This document shows positions 28,937 through 36,619 of a DNA stretch of 64,000 bases, in pieces; position 1 is the stretch's first letter; each line of letters opens with the position of its first letter. The notes beneath the pieces are model-generated. The model was not told the DNA's origin and did no database searches. It saw only the letters and a list, made by a program, of their open reading frames with translations. Location: contig NZ_JAOXSR010000007.1 of assembly GCF_026163685.1 (NCBI RefSeq), forward strand, positions 62,001 through 126,000, read 5' to 3'. The position numbers were made by a program, and so were the translations under genes. This DNA comes from Oerskovia flava (GTDB taxonomy: Bacteria; Actinomycetota; Actinomycetes; Actinomycetales; Cellulomonadaceae).

Positions 28937-29892
28937 GAGTCGTCCCTTCGACGGAGCAGGAGGAAGATGAGGCCGACGGCGACCAGGCACTCGACGACGA
29001 TGAAGACGGAGATCGCGCTCGCGTAGCCGTAGTCGGTGTGGACGAACGCCGTCTTGTACATGTAGGTCGTCAGCAGCTCGGACGCCTGGCCGGGGCCACC
29101 GTTGGTGAGCAGGTAGGGGATGTCGAAGCCGCGGAGGGCGAACGTCGTCGCCATGACCGTGGTCGTGATCCACACGGGCCGGATGTAGGGGAAGCGGATG
29201 CGCCAGAACACCTTCCACCACGAGGCGCCGTCGAGGCGTGCGGCCTCTTCGAGCTCGCGCGGCACCGCGATGAGGGCCGCGTAGATGATGAGCATGTAGA
29301 GCCCGGTGAACCGCCAGCCTTCCGGGACGGAGACCGCGGCCAGCACCGTCTGCACGTTCGAGAGCCACGCCGTCTGCAGGCCTTCCAGGCCGACCCACCC
29401 GAGGATCTGGTTCAGCAGCCCGAGCGGTTCGAGCGAGTAGATGCGCAGGAACAGGAAGGCGATCGCGACGGTCGAGATCACCGCGGGCAGCAGGTAGAGC
29501 GTCTTGACGAGCTCGCGCGCCCGGGGGAGCGCGGTGAGCAGCGCTGCGACGACCAGCGCGCCGCCGAGCTGCAGCACGAGGCAGATCGCCAGGTAGCCGA
29601 GCGCGTTCCCGAACGACGTCCAGAAGACGTCGTCGCGGGTGAGCATCTTGACGTAGTTGTCGAGCCCGACGAACGTCATGTCGGTGATGCCGTCCCACCT
29701 GTACAGGCTCAGGACCAGCGACTGCACGATCGGCAGCAGCACCGCGGCGCCGTAGAGGAGGAGCGGCGGCACGAGGAACACTGCCACGGAGAGCGCGGAC
29801 CGACGAGGGAGCATCGACGTCCTCATCGGCGTCCGCCGCCGGGGCGGACGCGGACGCGCCTCGCCCACCCCGGTGTGCGTGATCTCAGCCAT
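28933..29892 (-). CDS. Sugar ABC transporter permease (MalF-type)
   Basis: First membrane subunit of the CUT1 importer, 319 residues. Six transmembrane helices follow an Arg-rich leader; the EAA loop is EEAARLDGASWWKVFWRIRFPY. ATG 29892 lies inside the end of the binding-protein gene (8-bp overlap) and is preferred over an upstream in-frame ATG within that gene. Confidence 0.94.
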   Translation of the reverse strand: MAEITHTGVGEARPRPPRRRTPMRTSMLPRRSALSVAVFLVPPLLLYGAAVLLPIVQSLVLSLYRWDGITDMTFVGLDNYVKMLTRDDVFWTSFGNALGYLAICLVLQLGGALVVAALLTALPRARELVKTLYLLPAVISTVAIAFLFLRIYSLEPLGLLNQILGWVGLEGLQTAWLSNVQTVLAAVSVPEGWRFTGLYMLIIYAALIAVPRELEEAARLDGASWWKVFWRIRFPYIRPVWITTTVMATTFALRGFDIPYLLTNGGPGQASELLTTYMYKTAFVHTDYGYASAISVFIVVECLVAVGLIFLLLRRRDDS

Positions 29893-31216
29893 CGCTGTTC
29901 TCCGCGAGGCTCGCATCCATGGTCTCGATGAACTCGTCCGGTGTGATGTCACCCTGGACCAGGAGGGTCAGCTCCTGCTGGAGCCGCGTGTTCGTCGCCG
30001 GGTCGAGCTGGGTGTCCCACGGCATCGCGATCGCCGGGCCCACCGCGTCCGCCTCCTCGACGGCACGTGCGTACAGCTCGGTCGCGTCGTCGGGGATGAC
30101 GGTCTCGGCCGTCGTCGTCGGCGACAGCGCGCCGGTCGCCGCGTAGATCGTGGGGTACCGTTCGAGCGCGAAGGCGAGGAAGTCCCGCACGAGCGGGTCG
30201 TACGTCCGGGCGTTGACGGCCATGCCGATGCCGGACGGCGTGACGTACTCGTCGTCGGCCGTGACGGCACCGTCGATGGTCGGCAGCGTGAAGTAGTCGA
30301 CCGTGTCGCGCACGGCGGGGTCGAGCGACTCCGTGGCGAGGTTGCTCAGCTCCCAGGTCCCGATGTTGTAGACGGCGGCGCGACCCGACGTGAAGAGCGC
30401 CTGCGCGTCCGCGTACCCGGTCGACGAGAAGCCCTCCTGGAAGCACCCTGCCTGGCCGAGGCCGTACAGCCACTCCGCGGCCGCCCTGCCGGCGGGATCG
30501 GCGAAGGACGCGTCACCGTTCTTCAGCTCCTGGACGTAGTCCGGGCCCGCCATCCGGAACGGGTAGTAGGCCATGTACCGCTCCAGCGGCCACTGGTCCT
30601 GACCGTCGAGCGCGATCGGCGTGATGCCCTCGGCGCGGAGCGCCTCGCACATCTGCGGGAAGTCGTCGAGCGTCGCCGGGATCTCGACGCCCGCGTCGTC
30701 GAAGAGCGCGGAGTTGTACCAGAAGAACTCGAGCTGGAACTCGAACGGCACCATGTACAGCGAGCCGTCGTCGAACCGCTGGTAGTTCAGGGCCGCCTCG
30801 CGGTAGTCGTCGGCGAGGCCGAGGTCGTCGAGCAGCACGTCGACGTCGACCATCCGCCCCTGATCGGCGAGCTTCTGCGCGAACGGGGTCGCGTCGGTGT
30901 CGAAGAGCTCGGGCAGCTTGTTCGCGGCGGCGAGCGTCTCGTACTTCTGGATGTACGACGGGCGGTCGGGCGTGGTGATGAGGTTGAGCGAGAAGCCGGG
31001 GTGCTCCTCGGCGTACTCGTCGGCGATCTGCTCCATCGTCGTGATCACCCCGCCGTCCGCCGGGCGTGACAGCAGCCACGCGATCTCGCGGGCGACGATC
31101 TCGCCGTCAGGGTCGACGTCGGTGGGGTCGGCGCCGGTGGACCCGCCGGCACAGCTCGAGAGCACGAGGGCTGCGGCGACGGCGAGGGCTGGCGCTCTGC
31201 GCGTGGTGCGGGACAT
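29885..31216 (-). CDS. Carbohydrate ABC transporter substrate-binding lipoprotein
   Basis: Family-1 extracellular sugar-binding protein, 443 residues, anchored by lipobox LSSC (C22). The mature domain has the usual two-lobe pattern, e.g. YETLAAANKLPELFDTD and the late SGIGMAVNARTYDPLVRDFLAF. Context (three GH32 enzymes) points to fructo-oligosaccharides. ATG 31216 is chosen because AAAGGAG lies 9 nt upstream; GTG 31222 would be only 3 nt away. Confidence 0.93.
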   Translation of the reverse strand: MSRTTRRAPALAVAAALVLSSCAGGSTGADPTDVDPDGEIVAREIAWLLSRPADGGVITTMEQIADEYAEEHPGFSLNLITTPDRPSYIQKYETLAAANKLPELFDTDATPFAQKLADQGRMVDVDVLLDDLGLADDYREAALNYQRFDDGSLYMVPFEFQLEFFWYNSALFDDAGVEIPATLDDFPQMCEALRAEGITPIALDGQDQWPLERYMAYYPFRMAGPDYVQELKNGDASFADPAGRAAAEWLYGLGQAGCFQEGFSSTGYADAQALFTSGRAAVYNIGTWELSNLATESLDPAVRDTVDYFTLPTIDGAVTADDEYVTPSGIGMAVNARTYDPLVRDFLAFALERYPTIYAATGALSPTTTAETVIPDDATELYARAVEEADAVGPAIAMPWDTQLDPATNTRLQQELTLLVQGDITPDEFIETMDASLAENSDG

Positions 31217-31270
31217 GGTCACAATCTCCTTTGATTCAACGGCGGGCGGGAGTCGGGTAGGGCGGAACTG

Positions 31271-32746
31271 CTAGGGCACAGCGGCGACGAGGTTTTCCTC
31301 CGACCGCTCGGGCGCGGTCTCGTCGCTGCCGCGGGCGAAGACGACGAGCTCGTCGACCGTGACGACGCCCTCGCCCACGAAGGCGCCGACGCGGCCGGTC
31401 GGCCGGTCGTAGAGGCGGGTGCTCAGCACCGTGGCGTCGTCGACGGTCGCGACGCAGAGGTCGCCGTCGACGATCACCTCGATCTCGTGGTCCCCGGGCT
31501 CGAGCGAGCAGGGGCGCTCCAGCTCGACGGCGAACGGCACGTCGCCGGAGATCTGCCACTGCTCGGCACCGGTCGTGCGACGCGGCCAGCGGTCGAGCAC
31601 CAGGCGCCCGCGTTGCGGTTCGAGGCGCAGCGCGTAGCCCTCGTCGCCGTCGGCGCTCGCCCGCAGCAGCACACCGCACTCGCTCGTGCGCGGGGTGATG
31701 TGGAAGCGGGCGACGAGCCGGAACGAGGTCGGCGCGTCGGCCGGGGTCAGGACGTCCGCGTAGCCGTCGGGCGCGCGCAGGGTCGTCCCGGCGACGAGCT
31801 CGTCGACCGGTCGTGCGAACGTCTCCCGCAGCTCTGCGGTCGGGTGCAGCGCGAGCGTCCCGTCCGCTCGCTGCTCGGCCTCGAGCACGGACAGGGTCCC
31901 GGCCCACTGCCAGGCGCCGTCGTCGTGCGACCCCTCGCGGGAGGCGATCCAGCCGAAGAAGAACCGGCGGCCGTCTCGCTCGGCCGACTTGGCCGCGTAG
32001 TACGCGCGCCCGTCGAGCGTGTCGTGCTCGGGGACGATCCACGGACCGTCCAGGCTGCGCGCCATGCGGTAGCGCGTCGTGAAGGTCTCGCTGAACTCGG
32101 AGTAGACGAGGTACCACCACTCGCCCCACTGGAACACCTCGGGGCACTCGTGCGCGATGTATCGGCGCGGGTCCCAGAACGGCGCGGCGGCCTCCCAGGT
32201 CGTGAGGTCGCGCGACGTGCACTGCGCGATCACGCCGCGTCGCCGCGCAGGGCCCTCGGCGTGGCGTGCGGTGATGAGCATCCGCCAGAGCTGCGCGTCC
32301 TCGTCCCACAGGACGAAGGGGTCGCGCCAGTCCCCGGTCTCGTAGCCGGCGGTCGCGCCGAAGGTGTCGGACGCGTGCCGCTGCCAGGTCTGCATCCCGT
32401 CACGGCTCGTCGCGTGCATCACCACCTGCAGCGCCCGCCCGTCCGGCCCCGTCCGTGCGGGGTTCTGGCCGGTGTAGAAGGCGTGGTGCGTGCCGTCGCC
32501 GTCGAGCACGATGCTGCCGGTGTAGACGTTGAAGTCCTCGGCGGCAGGACCGCCGGACGCCAGGGCCTCGCCGGCCTCGCGGAAGTCGACGAGGTTCTCC
32601 GTCACCACGCGGTGCCACGGCATGCCGTCCTGCGGGACGTTGCGCGACTCGTGCAGGTAGAAGAGGTGGAACGCCTCACCCTCCTGCCAGGGGATGACGT
32701 CCCCGACCCATGCGCCCTTCGGCTGGTAGAACCCGCGCTGGCTCAT
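31271..32746 (-). CDS. Divergent glycoside hydrolase family 32 protein (cytosolic)
   Basis: First gene of the fructan operon; 491 residues, no signal peptide. The propeller keeps the three acidic motifs in altered context: WVGDVIP (nucleophile D16, replacing WMNDPNG), WRDPF (141-143) and HECPEV (acid/base E200). The beta-sandwich starts near residue 320. The altered pocket suggests a substrate other than plain sucrose, such as a particular fructose linkage or difructose; not decidable here. ATG 32746 is preferred; GTG 32752 is an alternative two codons upstream. Transcribed from the TTGACC/TATCGT promoter. Confidence 0.85.
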   Translation of the reverse strand: MSQRGFYQPKGAWVGDVIPWQEGEAFHLFYLHESRNVPQDGMPWHRVVTENLVDFREAGEALASGGPAAEDFNVYTGSIVLDGDGTHHAFYTGQNPARTGPDGRALQVVMHATSRDGMQTWQRHASDTFGATAGYETGDWRDPFVLWDEDAQLWRMLITARHAEGPARRRGVIAQCTSRDLTTWEAAAPFWDPRRYIAHECPEVFQWGEWWYLVYSEFSETFTTRYRMARSLDGPWIVPEHDTLDGRAYYAAKSAERDGRRFFFGWIASREGSHDDGAWQWAGTLSVLEAEQRADGTLALHPTAELRETFARPVDELVAGTTLRAPDGYADVLTPADAPTSFRLVARFHITPRTSECGVLLRASADGDEGYALRLEPQRGRLVLDRWPRRTTGAEQWQISGDVPFAVELERPCSLEPGDHEIEVIVDGDLCVATVDDATVLSTRLYDRPTGRVGAFVGEGVVTVDELVVFARGSDETAPERSEENLVAAVP

Positions 32747-32762
32747 CCTCACCCCATCGTTT

Positions 32763-32776
32763 GGTTAATCGGTTAC
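32763..32776 (-). promoter_or_regulatory. LacI-type operator O1 at the fructan promoter
   Basis: On the - strand, GTAACCGATTAACC (32776-32763). It covers the expected transcription start. It aligns with O2 at 11 of 14 positions (TAACCG-N-TT-N-ACC) and carries the central CG typical of LacI sites. Confidence 0.55.
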
Positions 32777-32781
32777 GCAGG

Positions 32782-32810
32782 ACGATAGGGCCTCCACGCG
32801 ACGTGGTCAA
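32782..32810 (-). promoter_or_regulatory. Sigma-70-type promoter of the fructan operon
   Basis: On the - strand: -35 TTGACC (32810-32805), 17-bp spacer, -10 TATCGT (32787-32782). It is the best-formed promoter seen in the window; transcription should start near 32775, about 30 bp before the first GH32 gene. Confidence 0.7.
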
Positions 32811-32818
32811 GCGGTTAA
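32805..32818 (-). promoter_or_regulatory. LacI-type operator O2 overlapping the -35 box
   Basis: On the - strand, TTAACCGCTTGACC (32818-32805), overlapping the -35 hexamer. Its centre is 42 bp from that of O1, four helical turns, in the same orientation. Confidence 0.55.
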
Positions 32819-32958
32819 TCAGATCGTGACCGAACGTCCTGCGGGAGGCGGGGGATCCACGTCACCGGCACGTCCGGTGGTCGACGAGCCGGCGGGAGGG
32901 CAGGCTCGACCTGCGCGCACCGCTCGGTCCGCGGGAGGAACGACGATCGGGCCCCACC

Positions 32959-33387
32959 ATGGTCAGCGACCTGTCACCACGGCTCCGTCGCGTCGTGGAC
33001 GCCCTGCCGCTCCGCGCCGGTGCGCGAGTCATCGAGGTCGGGGGAGCGCCGGGTGCGGCGGCGCGGGAGGTGGCGGCGCGGGTCGGCCCGCGCGGCCACG
33101 TGCTGGTGGTCGATCGGTCGCCGGCGGGCGTCGCCCGCACCCAGCACGGGTGCGCGGACCTCGTCGCGGCCGGCACGCTGTCGACGCTCTGTGCGCCGGT
33201 GGAGGACTTCCGGCTCCCGGCCGGGGAAGACCTGTTCGACCTCGCGTTCGCCTGCCGCGTCGGCGCGCTCGACGGGCGTCACCCCCACCTCTACGAGCCC
33301 GCTCTCGCCTGCCTGCGCGCCGCGCTCGTCCCCGGCGGCAGGCTCTACGTCGACACCGGCACGCCGTTGACCGCGGTGCAGGTCTGA
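32959..33387 (+). CDS. Small SAM-dependent methyltransferase-like protein
   Basis: Class I Rossmann methyltransferase fold, 142 residues, substrate unknown. Motif I is VIEVGGAPGAAAREVAA (glycine-rich SAM loop, with G-G-A-P-G), followed by VLVVDRSPAGVA (acidic end of strand 2) and a late strand GGRLYVDTG. It is shorter than most family members (~200), ending soon after strand 5, so substrate-binding parts are minimal or it acts with a partner. ATG 32959 is the only good start. It faces away from the fructan operon and lies 66 bp before the winged-helix gene. Confidence 0.75.
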   Translation: MVSDLSPRLRRVVDALPLRAGARVIEVGGAPGAAAREVAARVGPRGHVLVVDRSPAGVARTQHGCADLVAAGTLSTLCAPVEDFRLPAGEDLFDLAFACRVGALDGRHPHLYEPALACLRAALVPGGRLYVDTGTPLTAVQV

Positions 33388-33453
33388 ACCGCGGTGGACG
33401 CCTGACCCGCCGAGCGACCCGCGGCGGTCGTGCGTGGGGTCGGGTGCGGCAGG

Positions 33454-34692
33454 ATGGCGCTCGTGCGGATCACGGTGGACCAACGACGACGCCAGCTCGT
33501 GGCGCGCCAGCTCGCGCTCGCGGACGACCACCCCGGTCTGCCGGCGGCACGCTCACCCGAGGACGTCGTGGACCGGCTCCTGGCGCTGCACGCGACCGAC
33601 GCGCCGACGGTGTACCTCTCCGTCCTCGCGCGGGTGCCGGGTCTCACGCTCGCGGACGTGCGGGACGCGCTCTACGAGCGCCGCACCCTCGTCAAGGTGC
33701 TCGCGATGCGCCGCACGATGTTCGTCGTGCGGCGCGAGGCCGTGCCGCTCGTGCACGCAGCGGCCGGTGCCGCGGTCGCCCGGCGGCTGCGGGCGCGCCT
33801 GCTCAAGGAGCTCGCGACACTTCCCACCGACCCGCCGGTGGACGACGCGACGTCGTTCCTGGCCGACGTCGAGGCCCAGGTGCACGCCGCCCTCGCGGAG
33901 CACGGTCCGCTCGACGGGGCGAGCCTGTCGCGGGTGGTGCCAGCCCTGCGCACGGCGTTCCTGCCGACCACCGACAAGGCGTGGGACGTGCGCCGCTCGA
34001 TGACCTCCCAGCTGCTCTCGCTGCTGTCCGCCGAGGGCGTCGTCGTCCGTGGCGAGCCCCGGGGGAGCTGGGCCTCCAACCGGCACGTGTGGACGCCCGT
34101 CGAGCAGTGGCTTCCCGACGGCCTCCCGGCCGTCGACGAGGTCGCCGCCCGCACGGCCCTGGCGCGGGCCTGGCTCGAGGTCTTCGGTCCGGCGACGGTC
34201 GAGGACCTGCGGTGGTGGACCGGCTGGAACCTCGGGCACACGCGCGCGGCCCTCGCCGAGCTCGACGTGACGGCCGTCGAGCTCGAGATCGGGTCAGGTG
34301 GGGCACCGGAGGTCCGCGACGGCGTGATGCTGCGCGGCACGCACCTGCCCGAGCCTGCCGAGATCCCGCTCGAGGGCCACGTGGCGCTGCTGCCCGCGCT
34401 GGACCCGACGACGATGGGCTGGGCGGCGCGCGACTGGTATCTCGGCCCTCACCGCGCGCAGCTCTTCGATACCGCGGGCAACGCCGGGGCGACGACCTGG
34501 TGGGAGGGTCGGATCGTCGGCGCGTGGGTGGTGCGACCCGGCGGCGAGCCCGCGGTCCGGCTGCTCGAGGACGTCGGGCGGGACGCCGAGGCCGCCGTCG
34601 CCGCGGAGGCCACCCGCCTCGCGGCGCTCCTGGGAGGTGACGGGGTGACGGCGTCGTTCCCCACCCCGCTGTACCGCGACCTGCGCGGCTGA
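33454..34692 (+). CDS. Winged-helix DNA-binding domain protein (HTH_42 / AlkZ-like)
   Basis: Member of the winged-helix family that includes the crosslink-repair glycosylase YcaQ/AlkZ; 412 residues from ATG 33454. Family landmarks: RQLALADDHPG, LLALHATDAPTVYLSVLARVPG (position of the AlkZ catalytic Q-x-D/Q-x-Q loop, here H-A-T-D), VLAMRRTMFVV, the RGSWASNRHVWTP turn and VEDLRWWTGWN. Because the catalytic dyad is not conserved, glycosylase activity is uncertain. GTG 33463 with AGGA 8 nt upstream is an alternative start. A perfect hairpin follows. Confidence 0.8.
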   Translation: MALVRITVDQRRRQLVARQLALADDHPGLPAARSPEDVVDRLLALHATDAPTVYLSVLARVPGLTLADVRDALYERRTLVKVLAMRRTMFVVRREAVPLVHAAAGAAVARRLRARLLKELATLPTDPPVDDATSFLADVEAQVHAALAEHGPLDGASLSRVVPALRTAFLPTTDKAWDVRRSMTSQLLSLLSAEGVVVRGEPRGSWASNRHVWTPVEQWLPDGLPAVDEVAARTALARAWLEVFGPATVEDLRWWTGWNLGHTRAALAELDVTAVELEIGSGGAPEVRDGVMLRGTHLPEPAEIPLEGHVALLPALDPTTMGWAARDWYLGPHRAQLFDTAGNAGATTWWEGRIVGAWVVRPGGEPAVRLLEDVGRDAEAAVAAEATRLAALLGGDGVTASFPTPLYRDLRG

Positions 34693-34720
34693 CCCGCGCC
34701 TCGGGGACCCGAGGCGCGGG
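34693..34720. terminator. Bidirectional terminator between convergent genes
   Basis: Perfect 12-bp stem CCCGCGCCTCGG/CCGAGGCGCGGG with loop GGAC. It starts at the base after the winged-helix stop and lies 16 bp from the end of the NYN gene, so it can serve both. Confidence 0.8.
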
Positions 34721-34736
34721 CCGGACGCCCCGCGGT

Positions 34737-35357
34737 TCAGAGGTAGCGCAGCGGGTCGAACTCCTCCAGCGGGATGATCCGCACGCGCGGCAGCATCGTC
34801 GTGAACGCGCCGGCGTTGTCCTCGAGGTCGTAGAAGCCGAGGCCCCGCGAGGCGAGCTCGGTGAAGCGGGCGTTGACGAACTCCCGGAAGCACAGCAGGC
34901 CGACGCGCCGGTCGCCGTCGTCCAGCAGGCCCTCCACCTGGGGGATGAAGTCACCGTCGTGGCTGGCGAGCAGCACGTCGCCGGCACGGGAGTCCAGGGC
35001 CTCCAGCGTGCGCTGGATACCGATGTCGACGACCTTCTCCGAGCCGGAACCGGCCAGCGGGATGGGCCGGTAGCCCATCGCGAGCAGCGCCTGGACGAAC
35101 GCCATCGGCATCTGCCCGGACGACGCGTTGAGGAAGAACAGGGGCGTGACGGGCTGGCCCCACAGGTTCTGGGCGAAGTCGACGATCCGGTCCCACCGGG
35201 GTCGTTCCTCCGGGTTGGGCCGGTGGCCCAGGACGTTCATCCCGAGGGTCGCGTCGATGTTCTCCCCGTCGACGATCAGGTACGTGCGGCGCTCGGGTGC
35301 CGGCGAGGCGGCAGAGGGCACGAGCAGGGGACCGTTCGACGTGGGGGAGTCCGACAT
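34737..35357 (-). CDS. NYN-domain protein (LabA/DUF88-like putative RNase)
   Basis: PIN-like nuclease-fold protein, 206 residues. Conserved acidic residues are visible in LIVDGENID (~27-35), SEKVVDIGIQ (~105-114) and LLASHDGDFIPQ (~129-140), the layout of NYN metal-dependent RNases. The C-terminal part covers VGLLCFREFVNARF and an acidic end. Partner RNAs are unknown. It is divergent from the Dabb gene (41 bp). Confidence 0.85.
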   Translation of the reverse strand: MSDSPTSNGPLLVPSAASPAPERRTYLIVDGENIDATLGMNVLGHRPNPEERPRWDRIVDFAQNLWGQPVTPLFFLNASSGQMPMAFVQALLAMGYRPIPLAGSGSEKVVDIGIQRTLEALDSRAGDVLLASHDGDFIPQVEGLLDDGDRRVGLLCFREFVNARFTELASRGLGFYDLEDNAGAFTTMLPRVRIIPLEEFDPLRYL

Positions 35358-35398
35358 GGGGTCAGCCTAGACGGTCAGCGGACCCGTAGGGTGGGTGG

Positions 35399-35695
35399 AT
35401 GATCCGCCACACCGTCGTGTTCCGGCTCCGTCACGCCCCCGGGTCCGACGCCGAGTCCTCGTTCCTCACCGATGCCCGTGTGCTCGCCGGGATTCCCGGC
35501 GTGCACCGGTTCGAGCAGCTGCGCCAGACCAGCCCCAAGAACGACTACCACTTCGGGTTCTCCATGGAGTTCGACGACGCCGACGCCTACCGGGCGTACG
35601 ACGCGCACCCGGACCACCGCGCGTTCGTCGCCGAGCGCTGGGTCCCCGAGGTCGAGGACTTCCTCGAGATCGACTACGTACCGCTCGACGCCTGA
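35399..35695 (+). CDS. Dabb-family (stress-responsive A/B barrel) protein
   Basis: Small dimeric alpha-beta-barrel protein, 98 residues, of unknown specific function. Dabb pattern: IRHTVVFRL at the start, PGVHRFEQLRQTSPKNDYHFGFSMEFDD in the middle and YDAHPDHRAFVAERW near the end. Seven to eight residues around the His of HPDHRAF are the best conserved part of the family. A bidirectional hairpin follows. Confidence 0.88.
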   Translation: MIRHTVVFRLRHAPGSDAESSFLTDARVLAGIPGVHRFEQLRQTSPKNDYHFGFSMEFDDADAYRAYDAHPDHRAFVAERWVPEVEDFLEIDYVPLDA

Positions 35696-35700
35696 CAGCC

Positions 35701-35735
35701 CGAGGGCCGATGACCTGCTCGGTCACCGGCCCTCG
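35701..35735. terminator. Bidirectional terminator between Dabb and pspA genes
   Basis: 15-bp stem with a single A-C mismatch (CGAGGGCCG-A-TGACC opposite GGTCA-C-CGGCCCTCG) and loop TGCTC. Placed 5 bp after the Dabb stop and 30 bp from the pspA end. Confidence 0.8.
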
Positions 35736-35765
35736 TCGACCGTCGCGAGGTTCACGCCCCGGGCG

Positions 35766-36554
35766 TCACCAGGTCTCGGGCTGCGGAGCGTCCTCGACCG
35801 GCGTCACGGCCGTCGGGGTGATCTGCGGGGCGGTCGACGTCGGCCCGCCCTTGAGGGCCGCGAGGCGTGCCTCGATCTCGATCGACTCGCCCGACGACTC
35901 CAGCTCGGCGAACTGGGCGTCCAGGCTCGACGCCGCGACCTCGGCCTGGCCCAGCGCCTGCGCCTCCTCGCGGCGCACCATCTCCTCGAAGCGGGACACC
36001 TCGCTCGTCGGGTCGAGGACGTTGATCGAGCTGAGCGCGCCCTGGACGGTCTGCTGCGCCTCGGCGCTCTTCTGCCGGGCCACGAGCGAGTCGCGCTTCG
36101 ACTTCAGCTGGCCGAGCTTGTCCTTCATCTGGGCGAGCCCGGACTTGAGCTTCTCCACGGTCTCGCGCTGAGACGTGATGAGCGGCTCGGCCTGGCGGAC
36201 CTCGGACTCGGCGGCGATCTGCTTGCCGAGCGCGACCTTCGCCAGGTGGTCGAACTTGTCCGCGTTGACGGTGTCGCCGCCGGCGCGGTAGCGGTCGGCC
36301 TGGGCAGAGGCCGCGAGGGCCTTCTGGCCCCACTCCTGCACGGCAGAGACGTCCTCGTTGTAGTCCTGCTCCGCGAGGCGCAGGTTGCCGATCGTCTGTG
36401 CGATCGCCTGCTCCGCCTCCGCGATGTTGTTCGTGTAGTCGCGCACCAGCTGGTCCAGCATCTTCTGCGGGTCCTCTGCGCCGTCGATCAACGCGTTGAT
36501 GTTCGCCTTCGCGAGCTGGCTGATTCGTCCGAAGATGCTCTGCTTCTGCGCCAT
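35766..36554 (-). CDS. PspA/IM30-family membrane-stress protein
   Basis: Coiled-coil, ESCRT-III-like protein that protects the cytoplasmic membrane; 262 residues. Begins MAQKQSIFGRISQLAKANINALIDGAEDP, the amphipathic helix and PspA signature. A long heptad region (~30-200, rich in Q/E/K) and a short Pro/Thr tail follow. It is 66 bp downstream of nothing on its strand except the TPM gene that lies behind its start: order 5'-TPM (38,722) ... pspA is on the same strand with pspA downstream (65-bp gap), suggesting co-expression. Confidence 0.93.
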   Translation of the reverse strand: MAQKQSIFGRISQLAKANINALIDGAEDPQKMLDQLVRDYTNNIAEAEQAIAQTIGNLRLAEQDYNEDVSAVQEWGQKALAASAQADRYRAGGDTVNADKFDHLAKVALGKQIAAESEVRQAEPLITSQRETVEKLKSGLAQMKDKLGQLKSKRDSLVARQKSAEAQQTVQGALSSINVLDPTSEVSRFEEMVRREEAQALGQAEVAASSLDAQFAELESSGESIEIEARLAALKGGPTSTAPQITPTAVTPVEDAPQPETW

Positions 36555-36619
36555 GGGGATGTCCCTCTCTCAGGTGTCGATCACTGCTGACGGTGCTGGC
36601 TGACGTGCGAGGTTGAAGG

